A stretch of DNA of 56,833 bases, from positions 1 to 56,833 of the forward strand of contig CAZGZR010000009.1 of NCBI GenBank assembly GCA_964529745.1, in the 5' to 3' direction. The position numbers and the translations under genes are program-made. Below the pieces are notes generated by a model. That model made no database searches and was not told where the DNA came from. It was given only the letters and a program-made list of their open reading frames with translations. The stretch comes from RBG-16-57-9 sp964529745. GTDB taxonomy: Archaea > Thermoproteota > Bathyarchaeia > TCS64. Below are positions 43,500 through 51,308 of this stretch, piece after piece. Each line of letters begins with the position of its first letter. Position 1 is the first letter of the stretch.

Positions 43500-43577
43500 T
43501 GGGGCTACCTGAGAAAACGATGCCCCATTTTTTATCGCCCCTCTTCAGGGGGCTTGACAAAGCGATACCCCATTAAT
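43500..43577 (-). promoter_or_regulatory. Conserved leader element A upstream of ilvB copy 1
   Basis: Read on the minus strand, this holds TAATGGGGTATCGCTTTG, then a hairpin GCCCC-ctgaaga-GGGGC, then a second AATGGGGCATCGTTTT, then AGCCCCAG. The same order occurs upstream of ilvB copy 2 (49745-49824). C- and G-blocks can pair in alternative ways (TGGGGC with GCCCCA, 6 bp). It lies about 45 nt from the TATA box and 100 nt before the start. It could be a regulatory RNA leader or tandem operators about 45 bp apart. Confidence 0.6.
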
Positions 43578-43615
43578 GTCTCTCCTTGATGGGTTGTAGG
43601 GCGAATAGCCGCCGC

Positions 43616-43629
43616 ATAGAATAAAAAGG
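43616..43629 (-). promoter_or_regulatory. TATA box of ilvB copy 1
   Basis: CCTTTTTATTCTAT on the minus strand. The core TTTTTATTCTAT is identical to that upstream of ilvB copy 2 (49864-49877), and lies at the same distance from the shared leader element. Expected transcription start is about 43597. Confidence 0.55.
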
Positions 43630-43655
43630 TTGTCAGTAAAGTCCATTACACATGG

Positions 43656-45707
43656 TTACTCTGTTTGGTGGCATCTGAATGACGCGACAACTCTGAGCCA
43701 AGTCTCGTAGTAGTCTTCTTTAACGGTGTAGTATTGGACGTAGAAGACTCTCCCCGTGTCCTCGCATGCCCAGCCGCTGGCGACACAGCTGAACCTGTCC
43801 CCGCTTGAGGTCATGGTGAAGTTCCTGTAGAGTCCCCAGTGCCCATTCACCGTGAAAACCCTCTCGTCCCCCAGCTCGACTTCCTCTCCCCTTAATTCCT
43901 CGTCGTACCCCGTGGCTAAGCCCGGCATCTTTGCGTATGACCCGTACTTCACTATTAGAAGCTCCCTCGGCTGCCCACGGTAGCCGCCGAACCATATCTC
44001 ACCATAACTCTCCGTGGCCTCCTCGCCCTCGTTCTCGCCGTAGGTCTCGCACCACAGCCTCTCCGGGACTGTGAACGTGAAGCCGAGATGCTCGTAGGTG
44101 ACCCACTCCTTGCTCCTGCCTTTGACTACCTCACCACCGTAGATATACACACATCCGACGCTGAGAAGGATCACCAAACCCAAGACGAGCCCAGTGTTCG
44201 ACTTCTTGTCCGCAGCCTCCCTGTCGAGGCTTGAAAACACTATCCTGTCTGCTCCGCTGTACATCTCGTCTCTCCTGCCTTCCCTCACGATCCTCCTCAG
44301 GTAGCCCATCTGGAAAACCGCGTAGTAGAGCAGCATTCTGCCGCCGAGTTCCCCCAGGTAACTTAGGCTGTTCCATAAAAGATGCAGAAATATGGCCAAC
44401 GATAGCCCGGGAACTAAGTCCCCCAGCACGTTGTAGCCCCTGTAGTGCCTGTTGACAGCTATCCACAGGCCCACGATGGCCACCCACAGGCCGTGCCCCC
44501 AGCAAACCAGTATACGTATCAGCAGGGTGCCGAGGCTGTAATGGAGGTAGTACACGAAGTTCTCGGAGGCGTAGAACCCCATGCCAACTGCGAACCCGTA
44601 GATGATGCCGTCTAGGGGAGAGTTGAACTCGTCACGTGTGCGGGGGTGAGTCAAGAAGACGTAGAGCCCCAGCGCCTTCACGGGCTCCTCGATGAACGGC
44701 GCCAAGAGAGCACTGGGCAGCGGTAAGGCTTCATCCATAAAAGAGTTGAGCTGCGCCGCTATCAGCCCAGAGAATATGCCCCAGCAGAAAAGCAGAGCCA
44801 CATACACGACGGGCTCCCGCTCATCTTTGTCGGAGAGGTACGTCCAGTAGATCAGAGCCGCCGCCGCCCCGTAGGTCAAGGCAAGCTCCAAAAAGTTCTC
44901 GGTGAAAGGCCCCAGATCAAGCCCAAAGAACAGCCCCCCATACAACACCAAGAGCCCTATCGAGACGAGGACCGCGATGTAGGTCAAAGATCTGGACGGG
45001 TTATCCTCCACGTCTTCCACGTCTTTTACCTTTGCTAACAGCGGCCTAGGTTTCCTCAAGTTGTCGAATGCATCCCGGACTGTGTAAACCGTCTCCCGGT
45101 CGAACTCCTTGGTCGAGTCCTTGATGAACTCCATTAGCTCCTTTTTCACTTGCTCGACCCTCGTGTTGGCTACGTTGTTGAGTGCCGGATACGAGCTCTC
45201 GTTGGATAGATCGAACCAGAGGCGGAGCTTCACCACTGTGTCGCCTCGTACCTGGTCGAGCTCTATCTCCACAAGCTCTCGGGAGTACTCGATGCCATAA
45301 TACGTCTGCGATTTCGTCTTTGCGCGCATCCTCCTCGGCTCGTGTTCCTCTTCTACCTTGGCGCCGGTGCCCACCAGCCACGACTTGATGCACCTATAAC
45401 AGCTTTCGATGGACGTGTCTATGACCATGAAACGAGTCTCCGCCTCGTTGCCTTTGTCCGCGTATTTCCAAGGCGTACATTTCCCGCAGACCTTAGGGTA
45501 CGACCTGCCCTCAAGGCTTGACCCGAAGCTGAAAGCCTCCTCGTAGGTCTTGAAGGGGTAATGCCAGCCCTCCTTAACCGTGCCGTCTCGGGTCTTCTCA
45601 AGGTACTCGACGCATTCAAGGGTGTGGATGACAGAACTTTTCCCCTCCAGCTCCAAGGCGAATCCGGGCGAGTTTCCCTCGTTTTCGTCTTCGGCGCTGG
45701 AGGCCAT
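43656..45707 (-). CDS. PrsW-type membrane protease with N- and C-terminal extensions
   Basis: The start at ATG 45707 is fixed by a TATA-like AAAATATAAG (45735-45744) about 30 nt upstream; the longer open frame to 46082 is a shadow of the neighbouring small gene. The 683-residue protein has: N-terminal soluble part (1-235) with two CxxC motifs, CGKC and CYRC; eight or so membrane segments (240-475) with the PrsW glutamate motif EEPVK (340-344), SEN (381-383) and His 404 and 442; a further helix (505-525); and an extracytoplasmic C-terminal domain (535-683). PrsW proteases cut membrane-bound regulators; a target is not identified. Confidence 0.8.
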   Translation of the reverse strand: MASSAEDENEGNSPGFALELEGKSSVIHTLECVEYLEKTRDGTVKEGWHYPFKTYEEAFSFGSSLEGRSYPKVCGKCTPWKYADKGNEAETRFMVIDTSIESCYRCIKSWLVGTGAKVEEEHEPRRMRAKTKSQTYYGIEYSRELVEIELDQVRGDTVVKLRLWFDLSNESSYPALNNVANTRVEQVKKELMEFIKDSTKEFDRETVYTVRDAFDNLRKPRPLLAKVKDVEDVEDNPSRSLTYIAVLVSIGLLVLYGGLFFGLDLGPFTENFLELALTYGAAAALIYWTYLSDKDEREPVVYVALLFCWGIFSGLIAAQLNSFMDEALPLPSALLAPFIEEPVKALGLYVFLTHPRTRDEFNSPLDGIIYGFAVGMGFYASENFVYYLHYSLGTLLIRILVCWGHGLWVAIVGLWIAVNRHYRGYNVLGDLVPGLSLAIFLHLLWNSLSYLGELGGRMLLYYAVFQMGYLRRIVREGRRDEMYSGADRIVFSSLDREAADKKSNTGLVLGLVILLSVGCVYIYGGEVVKGRSKEWVTYEHLGFTFTVPERLWCETYGENEGEEATESYGEIWFGGYRGQPRELLIVKYGSYAKMPGLATGYDEELRGEEVELGDERVFTVNGHWGLYRNFTMTSSGDRFSCVASGWACEDTGRVFYVQYYTVKEDYYETWLRVVASFRCHQTE

Positions 45708-45734
45708 AATGATGATGGCTGAGTTCTTCAGTTT

Positions 45735-45744
45735 CTTATATTTT
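45735..45744 (-). promoter_or_regulatory. TATA-like box of the PrsW-type gene
   Basis: AAAATATAAG on the minus strand, about 30 nt before the ATG at 45707, giving an almost leaderless transcript. It lies inside the 86-nt gap after the small helical gene. Confidence 0.45.
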
Positions 45745-45793
45745 GTTAATCGGTGCCTCTTAATCAAAGAAGAAAATAAACCCTTAACGGCGC

Positions 45794-46069
45794 CTAATCT
45801 CTGCTCCTCTTCTCCAACGACTCTTTGAGGCTGGATTGGGCTTCCTTGGCCTTGCTCACGATCTCCGTCCAGCCTCTTCTGGCTCTGTCGCCCATCTTGG
45901 AGCCGCCTTCGCCGAGTCTCCGCGCCGCCGCGTCGGTGTACTTCTTCAAGCCTCCGAGGTTTTCTTTCAGGTGGACGGATGCCCCTGCCCCGGCTTTCTT
46001 GAGTTCGCCGAGCCTCTTCCTGGCCTCCTCGTCCAGTTTCTCTAAGGTCAGCCTCTGTCTCTCGGTCAT
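45794..46069 (-). CDS. Small coiled-coil protein of unknown function
   Basis: The 91 residues (EKLDEEARKRLGELKKAGAG, then AARRLGEGG) are strongly charged and helical, with a heptad-like pattern suggestive of a coiled coil. ATG start. TATA-like CTAATATTAAG lies about 34 nt upstream, so it has its own promoter. It precedes the PrsW-type gene and may be its partner or substrate; this is inference from position only. Confidence 0.5.
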   Translation of the reverse strand: MTERQRLTLEKLDEEARKRLGELKKAGAGASVHLKENLGGLKKYTDAAARRLGEGGSKMGDRARRGWTEIVSKAKEAQSSLKESLEKRSRD

Positions 46070-46233
46070 TTTTAACCGTCATGGGGGTTGCCTTCGGCTT
46101 AATATTAGCGTAGTCGATGGAGGGTCGGGACTGGGGGTAAGTAGGCTTAGATTGGTTTGACTGGTTGATATCTCAAGTATAGATGGCTCAACCCGCCGTA
46201 TCTGGCATGTACCTCTTGTCTTAACCTCCCGGA

Positions 46234-46404
46234 TTAACCAGGTTTCTTAAAGACGTAGATGGCCCACCCTAGCACGCTGCGCCCCTCATCCAGAAACGCG
46301 TCCTTGTTTTCTCGAACCTTGGAAAGGAGCCCCTCGTTGTCGGGGTCGTCAGGGTTCACAGCCACGTATTTTTCCGCTGAAAGCCATTGAAGAGCCAGGC
46401 TGAA
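46234..46404 (-). pseudogene. C-terminal fragment of a gene, possibly a methyltransferase
   Basis: A 56-codon open frame with no credible start ends in VLGWAIYVFKKPG and a TAA codon. The segment AEKYVAVNPDDPDNEGLL and this ending look like the C-terminus of an archaeal SAM-dependent methyltransferase, but the methyltransferase core is missing upstream (a TGA closes the frame). It is probably a decaying remnant; the family call is weak. Confidence 0.35.
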
Positions 46405-46464
46405 TCAAACTAGGTTTTAACTCTGCAGGAAAAATAGTTCATAAAAAGGGTGTTGAGATAGGGT

Positions 46465-47460
46465 CTACTTCTCTAGGCCGCTCATCCTGCGGACCTGTCT
46501 GCCGACCTTCTCGATCTCCAGGTTGTCGCACTCGGCCATGAGTTCATCGAACTTCTTGGCGCCCGCCTTGGACTCGGCGACCCACGCCTTGGCGAAGCTG
46601 CCGTCCTGAACCGCCTTCAACGCCTTCCTCATGTTGTCCTCGACGTGGTCGTCCACGATGAGTGGGCCGACGGTCATGCCACCCCACTTGGCTGTGTCGC
46701 TGACGGCCCTGTACATGCCGCCCAGGCCACTCTTGTAAATGAGGTCCACGATGAGCTTGAGCTCGTTGCAGACCTCGAAGTACGCCAGCTCCGGAGGGTA
46801 CCCGGCCTCGGTGAGCACCTTGAACCCACGCCTGATGAGCTGGTCCACGCCTCCACAGAGCACGGCCTGCTCGCCGAAGAGGTCGCTCTCGGTCTCGTCC
46901 TTGTACGTGGTCTCTATTACACCGGCCCTCCCCGAGCCCAGCGCCTTGGCTATGGCTAGAGCCTTGCCCAGCGCCTCACCCGATGCGTCCTGATGCACCG
47001 CTACCAGTGACGGCACCCCGAAGCCCGCCTCATACTGGCGCCTCATCTCGGGTCCAGGGCTCTTAGGCGCCACCATGATGACGTCCACGTCCTTCGGCGG
47101 CTTTATCTGCCCGAAGTGGATGTTGAAGCCGTGGGCGAACTGCAGAGCCTTCCCCTTCTTCATGGCTAGCCCCACCTCCTCCCTGTAGACCATGGGCTGA
47201 GCCATGTCCGGGATGAGCATGAGTACTATGTCGCCCGCCTCGGCCGCATCAAGGACCGTCTTGGGCTTGAAACCGTCCTCCTCCGCCTTTTTCCAGCTCT
47301 TGCCGCCGGGTCTTAGACCGACGACCACGTCCACTCCGCTGTCTCTCATGTTCAGGGCCTGCGCTCGACCCTGGCTTCCGTAGCCTATGACGGCCACGGT
47401 CTTTCCCTTGAGGACCGAATCGTCTATGTCCTCGTCGTGGTATACTTTCACCAATTTCAT
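46465..47460 (-). CDS. ilvC: Ketol-acid reductoisomerase
   Basis: Second step of branched-chain amino acid synthesis: converts acetolactate to dihydroxy-isovalerate with NADPH or NADH and Mg. The Rossmann loop VIGYGSQGRAQALN is followed by VVGLRPGGKSW; the short class I KARI architecture fits 331 residues. Metal-binding Asp/Glu are in KDETESDLFGEQAVLCGG and FEVCNELKLIVDLIY. Its ATG overlaps the stop of ilvN copy 2, so ilvB2-ilvN2-ilvC form one operon. A downstream AT-rich stretch with T-runs probably terminates it. Confidence 0.95.
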   Translation of the reverse strand: MKLVKVYHDEDIDDSVLKGKTVAVIGYGSQGRAQALNMRDSGVDVVVGLRPGGKSWKKAEEDGFKPKTVLDAAEAGDIVLMLIPDMAQPMVYREEVGLAMKKGKALQFAHGFNIHFGQIKPPKDVDVIMVAPKSPGPEMRRQYEAGFGVPSLVAVHQDASGEALGKALAIAKALGSGRAGVIETTYKDETESDLFGEQAVLCGGVDQLIRRGFKVLTEAGYPPELAYFEVCNELKLIVDLIYKSGLGGMYRAVSDTAKWGGMTVGPLIVDDHVEDNMRKALKAVQDGSFAKAWVAESKAGAKKFDELMAECDNLEIEKVGRQVRRMSGLEK

Positions 47461-47954
47461 TCACCTAGCATTAACCGCCCCTTCTCTATGGCGGTCACTC
47501 CTGTTCTCGACATCTCGACGATGCCTATTCCTCTTACGTATCCTAGGAACTGGTCCAGTTCCTCGGGTTCACCCGTTATCTCGGCGATGATGTTCTCGTC
47601 GTCGATGTCCAGTATGAGCCCGTGCTGGTTGTTTATGTAGCGTAAAGCGTCCTCCCTGGCCATGGGGTCTATGGTCTCCAGCTTCACCAGCAGCATCTCA
47701 CGGCGTACAGTGCGCAGGGGGTCTAGGCGCTTCACCTTTATGACCTCGATCATCTTGTCCAGCTGCTCTATGAGGTTGTGCAGCGTCTTGGCGTCGGCGT
47801 CAACGGTGATGGTCATCCTGCTGTAGCCGCTGTTCTCCAAGGCGCCGACGGTGATGCTGTCTATGTTGAAGCCTCGGCGCCTGAAGAGGTTGCTAACCTT
47901 GAAGAGGACGCCGGGCTGGTTCTCCACCAGGAAGCTCACCGTGCTCGGAGGCAC
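47457..47954 (-). CDS. ilvN: Acetolactate synthase regulatory (small) subunit, copy 2
   Basis: The ACT domain begins VSFLVENQPGVLFKVSNLF and continues RRGFNIDSITVGAL; the C-terminal domain has MLLVKLETIDPMAREDAL. It is clearly a paralogue of the gene at 40354. GTG start overlapping the ilvB2 stop by one base (TAGTG), with a 4-nt overlap into ilvC. It gives feedback control by valine or other branched-chain amino acids. Length 165 residues, normal. Confidence 0.94.
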   Translation of the reverse strand: MPPSTVSFLVENQPGVLFKVSNLFRRRGFNIDSITVGALENSGYSRMTITVDADAKTLHNLIEQLDKMIEVIKVKRLDPLRTVRREMLLVKLETIDPMAREDALRYINNQHGLILDIDDENIIAEITGEPEELDQFLGYVRGIGIVEMSRTGVTAIEKGRLMLGE

Positions 47955-49642
47955 TAGTTCGCCTCCATGAGCGTGTCTTTGAGGCCCATCCCAGGCGGAA
48001 CCATGGGCATCACGTTCTCCTCGGGGTCGATGGGCACGTCTATCACAGTAGGCACGTCCGCCTTCATCCCCCTCCTCACGGCGGCTCTGAAGTCCTTCAT
48101 GGTCGTCGTTCTGACGCCTTCGGCGCCGTATGCGTCCGCCAGCTTAACGAAGTCCGGGGTCCCCTTAAGCTTCACCGCCGAGTATCGTTTATCGTAGAAG
48201 AGCCGTTGCCACTGTGCCACCATGCCCAGCACGTTGTTGTTCAGTACTACCACGATGACGGGGAGCTCCTCCTCGACCGCCGTGCCGAGGCTGTTCTCGG
48301 TCATGCCGAAGCTGCCGTCGCCGGCGATGTCAACCACAGGCACGTCGGGCTTCGCCGCCTTGGCGCCTATGGACGCCGGGAAGCCCCAGCCCATGGTGCC
48401 CAGGCCGCCGCTGGTGTGGAAAGTCCTCGGCGTATAGACGTCGAAGTGGAGGGCGGCCCACATCTGGTTCTGGCCAACTTCCGTGGTCGCTATGGCGTCC
48501 CTCGGAAGCTCCTCCCTCAAAGCCTTTATGACCGCGGGTGCCCGGAGATAGGGCCCGTTCTTTTCGTTCTCGGCATCGTATACGCACCTGAAATCCGTGA
48601 TCCTGTCTCTCCACTCTGTGGATGGCTCCTGAGTCCTCAGCCTCTTGACGCGTTCAGTTAATCCCTGGAGGGCTAGCTTGGCGTCTCCGACAACCCTCGT
48701 CATGGCCTCCACGTTCTTGTCGATCTCGCTGCGGTCGATGTCGATGTGGATGATCTTGGTGTTGGGCGCGAAGTCGGCTATCTTGCCCGTTGTTCTGTCG
48801 CTGAACCTTGAGCCCACCACCAGCAGCACGTCCGACTTGGGGACCATCATGTTGGCCTCCATGGTGCCGTGCATCCCGCAGAGCCCCAGGCTCAGGGGAT
48901 GGTCGTTAGGGAACGCGCCCTTGCCCATGAGGCTGGTGGCCGTGGGCGCCAGCAGGAACTCGGCCAGCTCCACGAGCTCGGGGCTGGCCCCTGACGCTAT
49001 GACCCCGCCGCCCGCCATTATGATGGGCCGCTCCGCCTCGGCAAGTATCTTGGCGGCCCAGTCCAGCTCGTTGGGGTCCGGCTCGGGGTTTGGCCGGTAG
49101 CCCCTGAACTCTACCTTCTCGGGGAACTCTATTTCTCCGCTGAGGGTGGTGCAGTCCTTGGGTATGTCCACGAGGACGGCTCCCTTCCGGCCGGTGTTGG
49201 CTATGTGGAAGGCCGTCTTGACGGCGTAGGGTATCTCCTCGGGCGCCCTCACCTGCACGTTGTACTTGGTGACGCTGGCGCTGACGCCGATGATGTCGCA
49301 TTCCTGGAAGCCGTCGCTGCCGATAACGTCTCTGTTCACCTGCCCGGTGAACGCCGCGACTGGGCTAGAGTCGATCTGGGCCGTGGCTAGCCCGGTGACC
49401 AGGTTGGTGGCACCTGGGCCGCTTGTGGCCATGCACACGCCCACCTTGTTGAGGACCCGTGCGTAGCCGTCGGCCATGTGGGCGGCCCCCTGCTCGTGGC
49501 GAGCCAGTATGAACCTCATGTCGCTGTCCAGCAGCGCGTCGCATATCGGGATGAGGGCGCCGCCGCTGATGCCGAAGATGTGTTCGACGCCCTCCCTCTC
49601 CAGGCTGCGTACGAACGCACTTGCTCCGAGCATCTCAGTCAT
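47954..49642 (-). CDS. ilvB: Acetolactate synthase catalytic (large) subunit, copy 2
   Basis: The TPP-activating Glu is in ARHEQGAAHMADGYAR, LLVVGSRFSDRTTG is in the FAD domain, and GDGSFGMTENSLG with NNNVLGMVAQWQ is the TPP motif. About 60 percent identical to copy 1 by eye. The ATG at 49642 is chosen for the GGGAGATGG upstream; the longer frame begins at 49672. Its N-terminal motif is FGISGGALIP. This copy lies in a complete ilvB-ilvN-ilvC operon and is probably the main biosynthetic one. It shares a leader element with copy 1. Confidence 0.94.
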   Translation of the reverse strand: MTEMLGASAFVRSLEREGVEHIFGISGGALIPICDALLDSDMRFILARHEQGAAHMADGYARVLNKVGVCMATSGPGATNLVTGLATAQIDSSPVAAFTGQVNRDVIGSDGFQECDIIGVSASVTKYNVQVRAPEEIPYAVKTAFHIANTGRKGAVLVDIPKDCTTLSGEIEFPEKVEFRGYRPNPEPDPNELDWAAKILAEAERPIIMAGGGVIASGASPELVELAEFLLAPTATSLMGKGAFPNDHPLSLGLCGMHGTMEANMMVPKSDVLLVVGSRFSDRTTGKIADFAPNTKIIHIDIDRSEIDKNVEAMTRVVGDAKLALQGLTERVKRLRTQEPSTEWRDRITDFRCVYDAENEKNGPYLRAPAVIKALREELPRDAIATTEVGQNQMWAALHFDVYTPRTFHTSGGLGTMGWGFPASIGAKAAKPDVPVVDIAGDGSFGMTENSLGTAVEEELPVIVVVLNNNVLGMVAQWQRLFYDKRYSAVKLKGTPDFVKLADAYGAEGVRTTTMKDFRAAVRRGMKADVPTVIDVPIDPEENVMPMVPPGMGLKDTLMEAN

Positions 49643-49744
49643 GTTTAGCCATCTCCCATAGGCGGCGTACACGGTACCTTGTCAAAGCGACACTGTGTTC
49701 CGGTTCGTTGACGCTAGAAACCCTTTTCTCCGCGTTGTTCGCTC

Positions 49745-49824
49745 TTCGGGGCCTACGATAGAATAAAACGATACCCCATTTACTCCCCCTCCGCCAGGGG
49801 ATTGACAAAGCTATACCCCATGTC
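49745..49824 (-). promoter_or_regulatory. Conserved leader element B upstream of ilvB copy 2
   Basis: Minus strand order: ATGGGGTATAGCTTTGTCAA, hairpin TCCCC-tggcggag-GGGGA, AATGGGGTATCGTTTT, then GTAGGCCCCGAAG. Block order, sequence and distance to the promoter equal those of element A (43500-43577), although the spacer sequences differ. A TATA-like ATAGAATAAAA (plus strand, 49757-49767) inside it might be a second promoter. A weaker, third copy, TTGTCAAAGCGACAC, is at about 49679. Confidence 0.6.
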
Positions 49825-49863
49825 ATTTATCTCCAGTAGATAGGTACCATGAAGGGTTTGGGG

Positions 49864-49877
49864 ATAGAATAAAAACC
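49864..49877 (-). promoter_or_regulatory. TATA box of the ilvB2-ilvN2-ilvC operon
   Basis: GGTTTTTATTCTAT on the minus strand, with TTTTTATTCTAT shared exactly with the ilvB copy 1 promoter at 43616. Expected start is about 49845, placing element B about 20 nt into the transcript. Confidence 0.55.
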
Positions 49878-49962
49878 TTACTACTTGAAAACCCTTGCAG
49901 ACGCTCGATTTTTACAACCATCGACTTTACCAAGTTTTATCAGTGTAAAAATGTAAGATTCG

Positions 49963-51255
49963 TTGATCTTTTTGGGAAGCGTCATTGTCGTCGGGTCCGG
50001 GGCTGGTGGAGCAACCGTCGCGAAGGAGCTGGCGCAGAGAGGGAAAAGCGTGACCATCCTCGAAGCAGGTGCTTACCCTAAGATGGGTACAGAGATAAGA
50101 GCCCTGGGTTTCTACACTGGGGGCTTCTGGGGGCCAGGCGAGTTCAGCAAAGAGGGTGTAGAGATACTGCGCACAGAGATGGTGGGGGGCTCATCCTGTG
50201 TCACTATAGGTAACGGCGTTAGGGCGCTACAGAAAGAGTTCAGGTCTCATGGAATAGATCTAGAGGAAGAGTTTCAGGAGGCGGAGACGGAACTCAACGT
50301 TCGACCCTGTCCTGAAAGCAATCTGGGGCCCAGGACGAGGCTTCTAATGAAGGCCTCCGAGGAGGTTGGCTATGATATGCGGCCTATGCCAAAGTTCATC
50401 GATTTCAATCGCTGCGATGGATGCGGCGGATGTGCACTCGGATGCGTAAAAGGCGCGAAATGGACCTCCCGTAACTACATAGGCGACGCCTTCAAGGGAG
50501 GGGCCAAGCTTGAGATCAGCCACAGAGTGCTTGAGGTGCTCCATAACGGTGGAGAGGTGAGGGGCGTCAAGGTTCAGACACCAGGAGGCGTCAAGGAACT
50601 GGAGTCTGACCTCGTTGTCTTGGCCGCGGGGGGCATAGGCACTCCCGTGATTCTCCAGAACTCGGGGCTTGAGGCCGGCACGCACCTATTCGCCGACACA
50701 TTAATCACCACATTCGGCTCCGTGAAGGGGGCCAACTTCGAGCCCGAGCTGGGCATGGCGTCAATCATCGACGAGTTCCACAACTCGGAGGGCTACATAC
50801 TGTCACCCATGATGGAGGGGCCGCTTGACCTACTAACCGATCGAGTTCCATTATCTAAGAAGCTTGCATTCATGAATACTGGCAATCTCATAGGCGTCAT
50901 GGCTAAAACCAGGGATGAGCCAAACGGGACCGTTCATCCAGACGGCGCCATAAATAAACCGGTCCCACCGGTGGACGCCGACAAAATAGAAAAAGGTTAC
51001 GAGAGATCAAGGGTGCTCCTCGAGGCCGCAGGCGCGGACCCTAAGACCATCTTCAGGACCCACATCAGGGGCGCCCACCCCGGCGGCACAGCCGGGATGG
51101 GCAGGGTGATAAACAACGAGCAGGAGACAGAGGTGTCAGGGCTCTTCGTCAGCGACTGCAGCGCCTTCCCTGAGTCACCGGGCAAGCCGCCTGTGTTGAC
51201 TGTAGTCGCTTTGTCGAAGCATCTAGCCGGGAGGCTGGCGGAGGAGCGCCTTTAG
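49963..51255 (+). CDS. GMC-type FAD oxidoreductase with 4Fe-4S motif
   Basis: VIVVGSGAGGATVAKELAQRG is the FAD-binding loop (in parts: VVGSGAGGATVAKEL). The C-terminus (AHPGGTAGMGRV, LFVSDCSAFPESPGKPPVLTVVAL) has the His and Asn-containing GMC ending. Unusually, CDGCGGCALGC at residue about 150 has the spacing C-x2-C-x2-C-x3-C of a 4Fe-4S cluster, so electrons may leave through ferredoxin rather than to oxygen. Substrate unknown. TTG start, 430 residues. It is 53 nt before the DUF169 gene, probably one operon. Confidence 0.82.
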   Translation: MIFLGSVIVVGSGAGGATVAKELAQRGKSVTILEAGAYPKMGTEIRALGFYTGGFWGPGEFSKEGVEILRTEMVGGSSCVTIGNGVRALQKEFRSHGIDLEEEFQEAETELNVRPCPESNLGPRTRLLMKASEEVGYDMRPMPKFIDFNRCDGCGGCALGCVKGAKWTSRNYIGDAFKGGAKLEISHRVLEVLHNGGEVRGVKVQTPGGVKELESDLVVLAAGGIGTPVILQNSGLEAGTHLFADTLITTFGSVKGANFEPELGMASIIDEFHNSEGYILSPMMEGPLDLLTDRVPLSKKLAFMNTGNLIGVMAKTRDEPNGTVHPDGAINKPVPPVDADKIEKGYERSRVLLEAAGADPKTIFRTHIRGAHPGGTAGMGRVINNEQETEVSGLFVSDCSAFPESPGKPPVLTVVALSKHLAGRLAEERL

Positions 51256-51308
51256 CCTCTTTTCATTAAAGTTATCTTGTCATAGGCCGACGTTAACACG
51301 GTGTCGTT

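Noticed and set aside
45708..46082. N-terminal extension of the PrsW-type open frame to 46082
   Set aside because: These 125 residues are Arg, Gln and Glu-rich and are the out-of-frame shadow of the small coiled-coil gene at 45794-46069. A TATA-like box and an ATG at 45707 fit a shorter protein.
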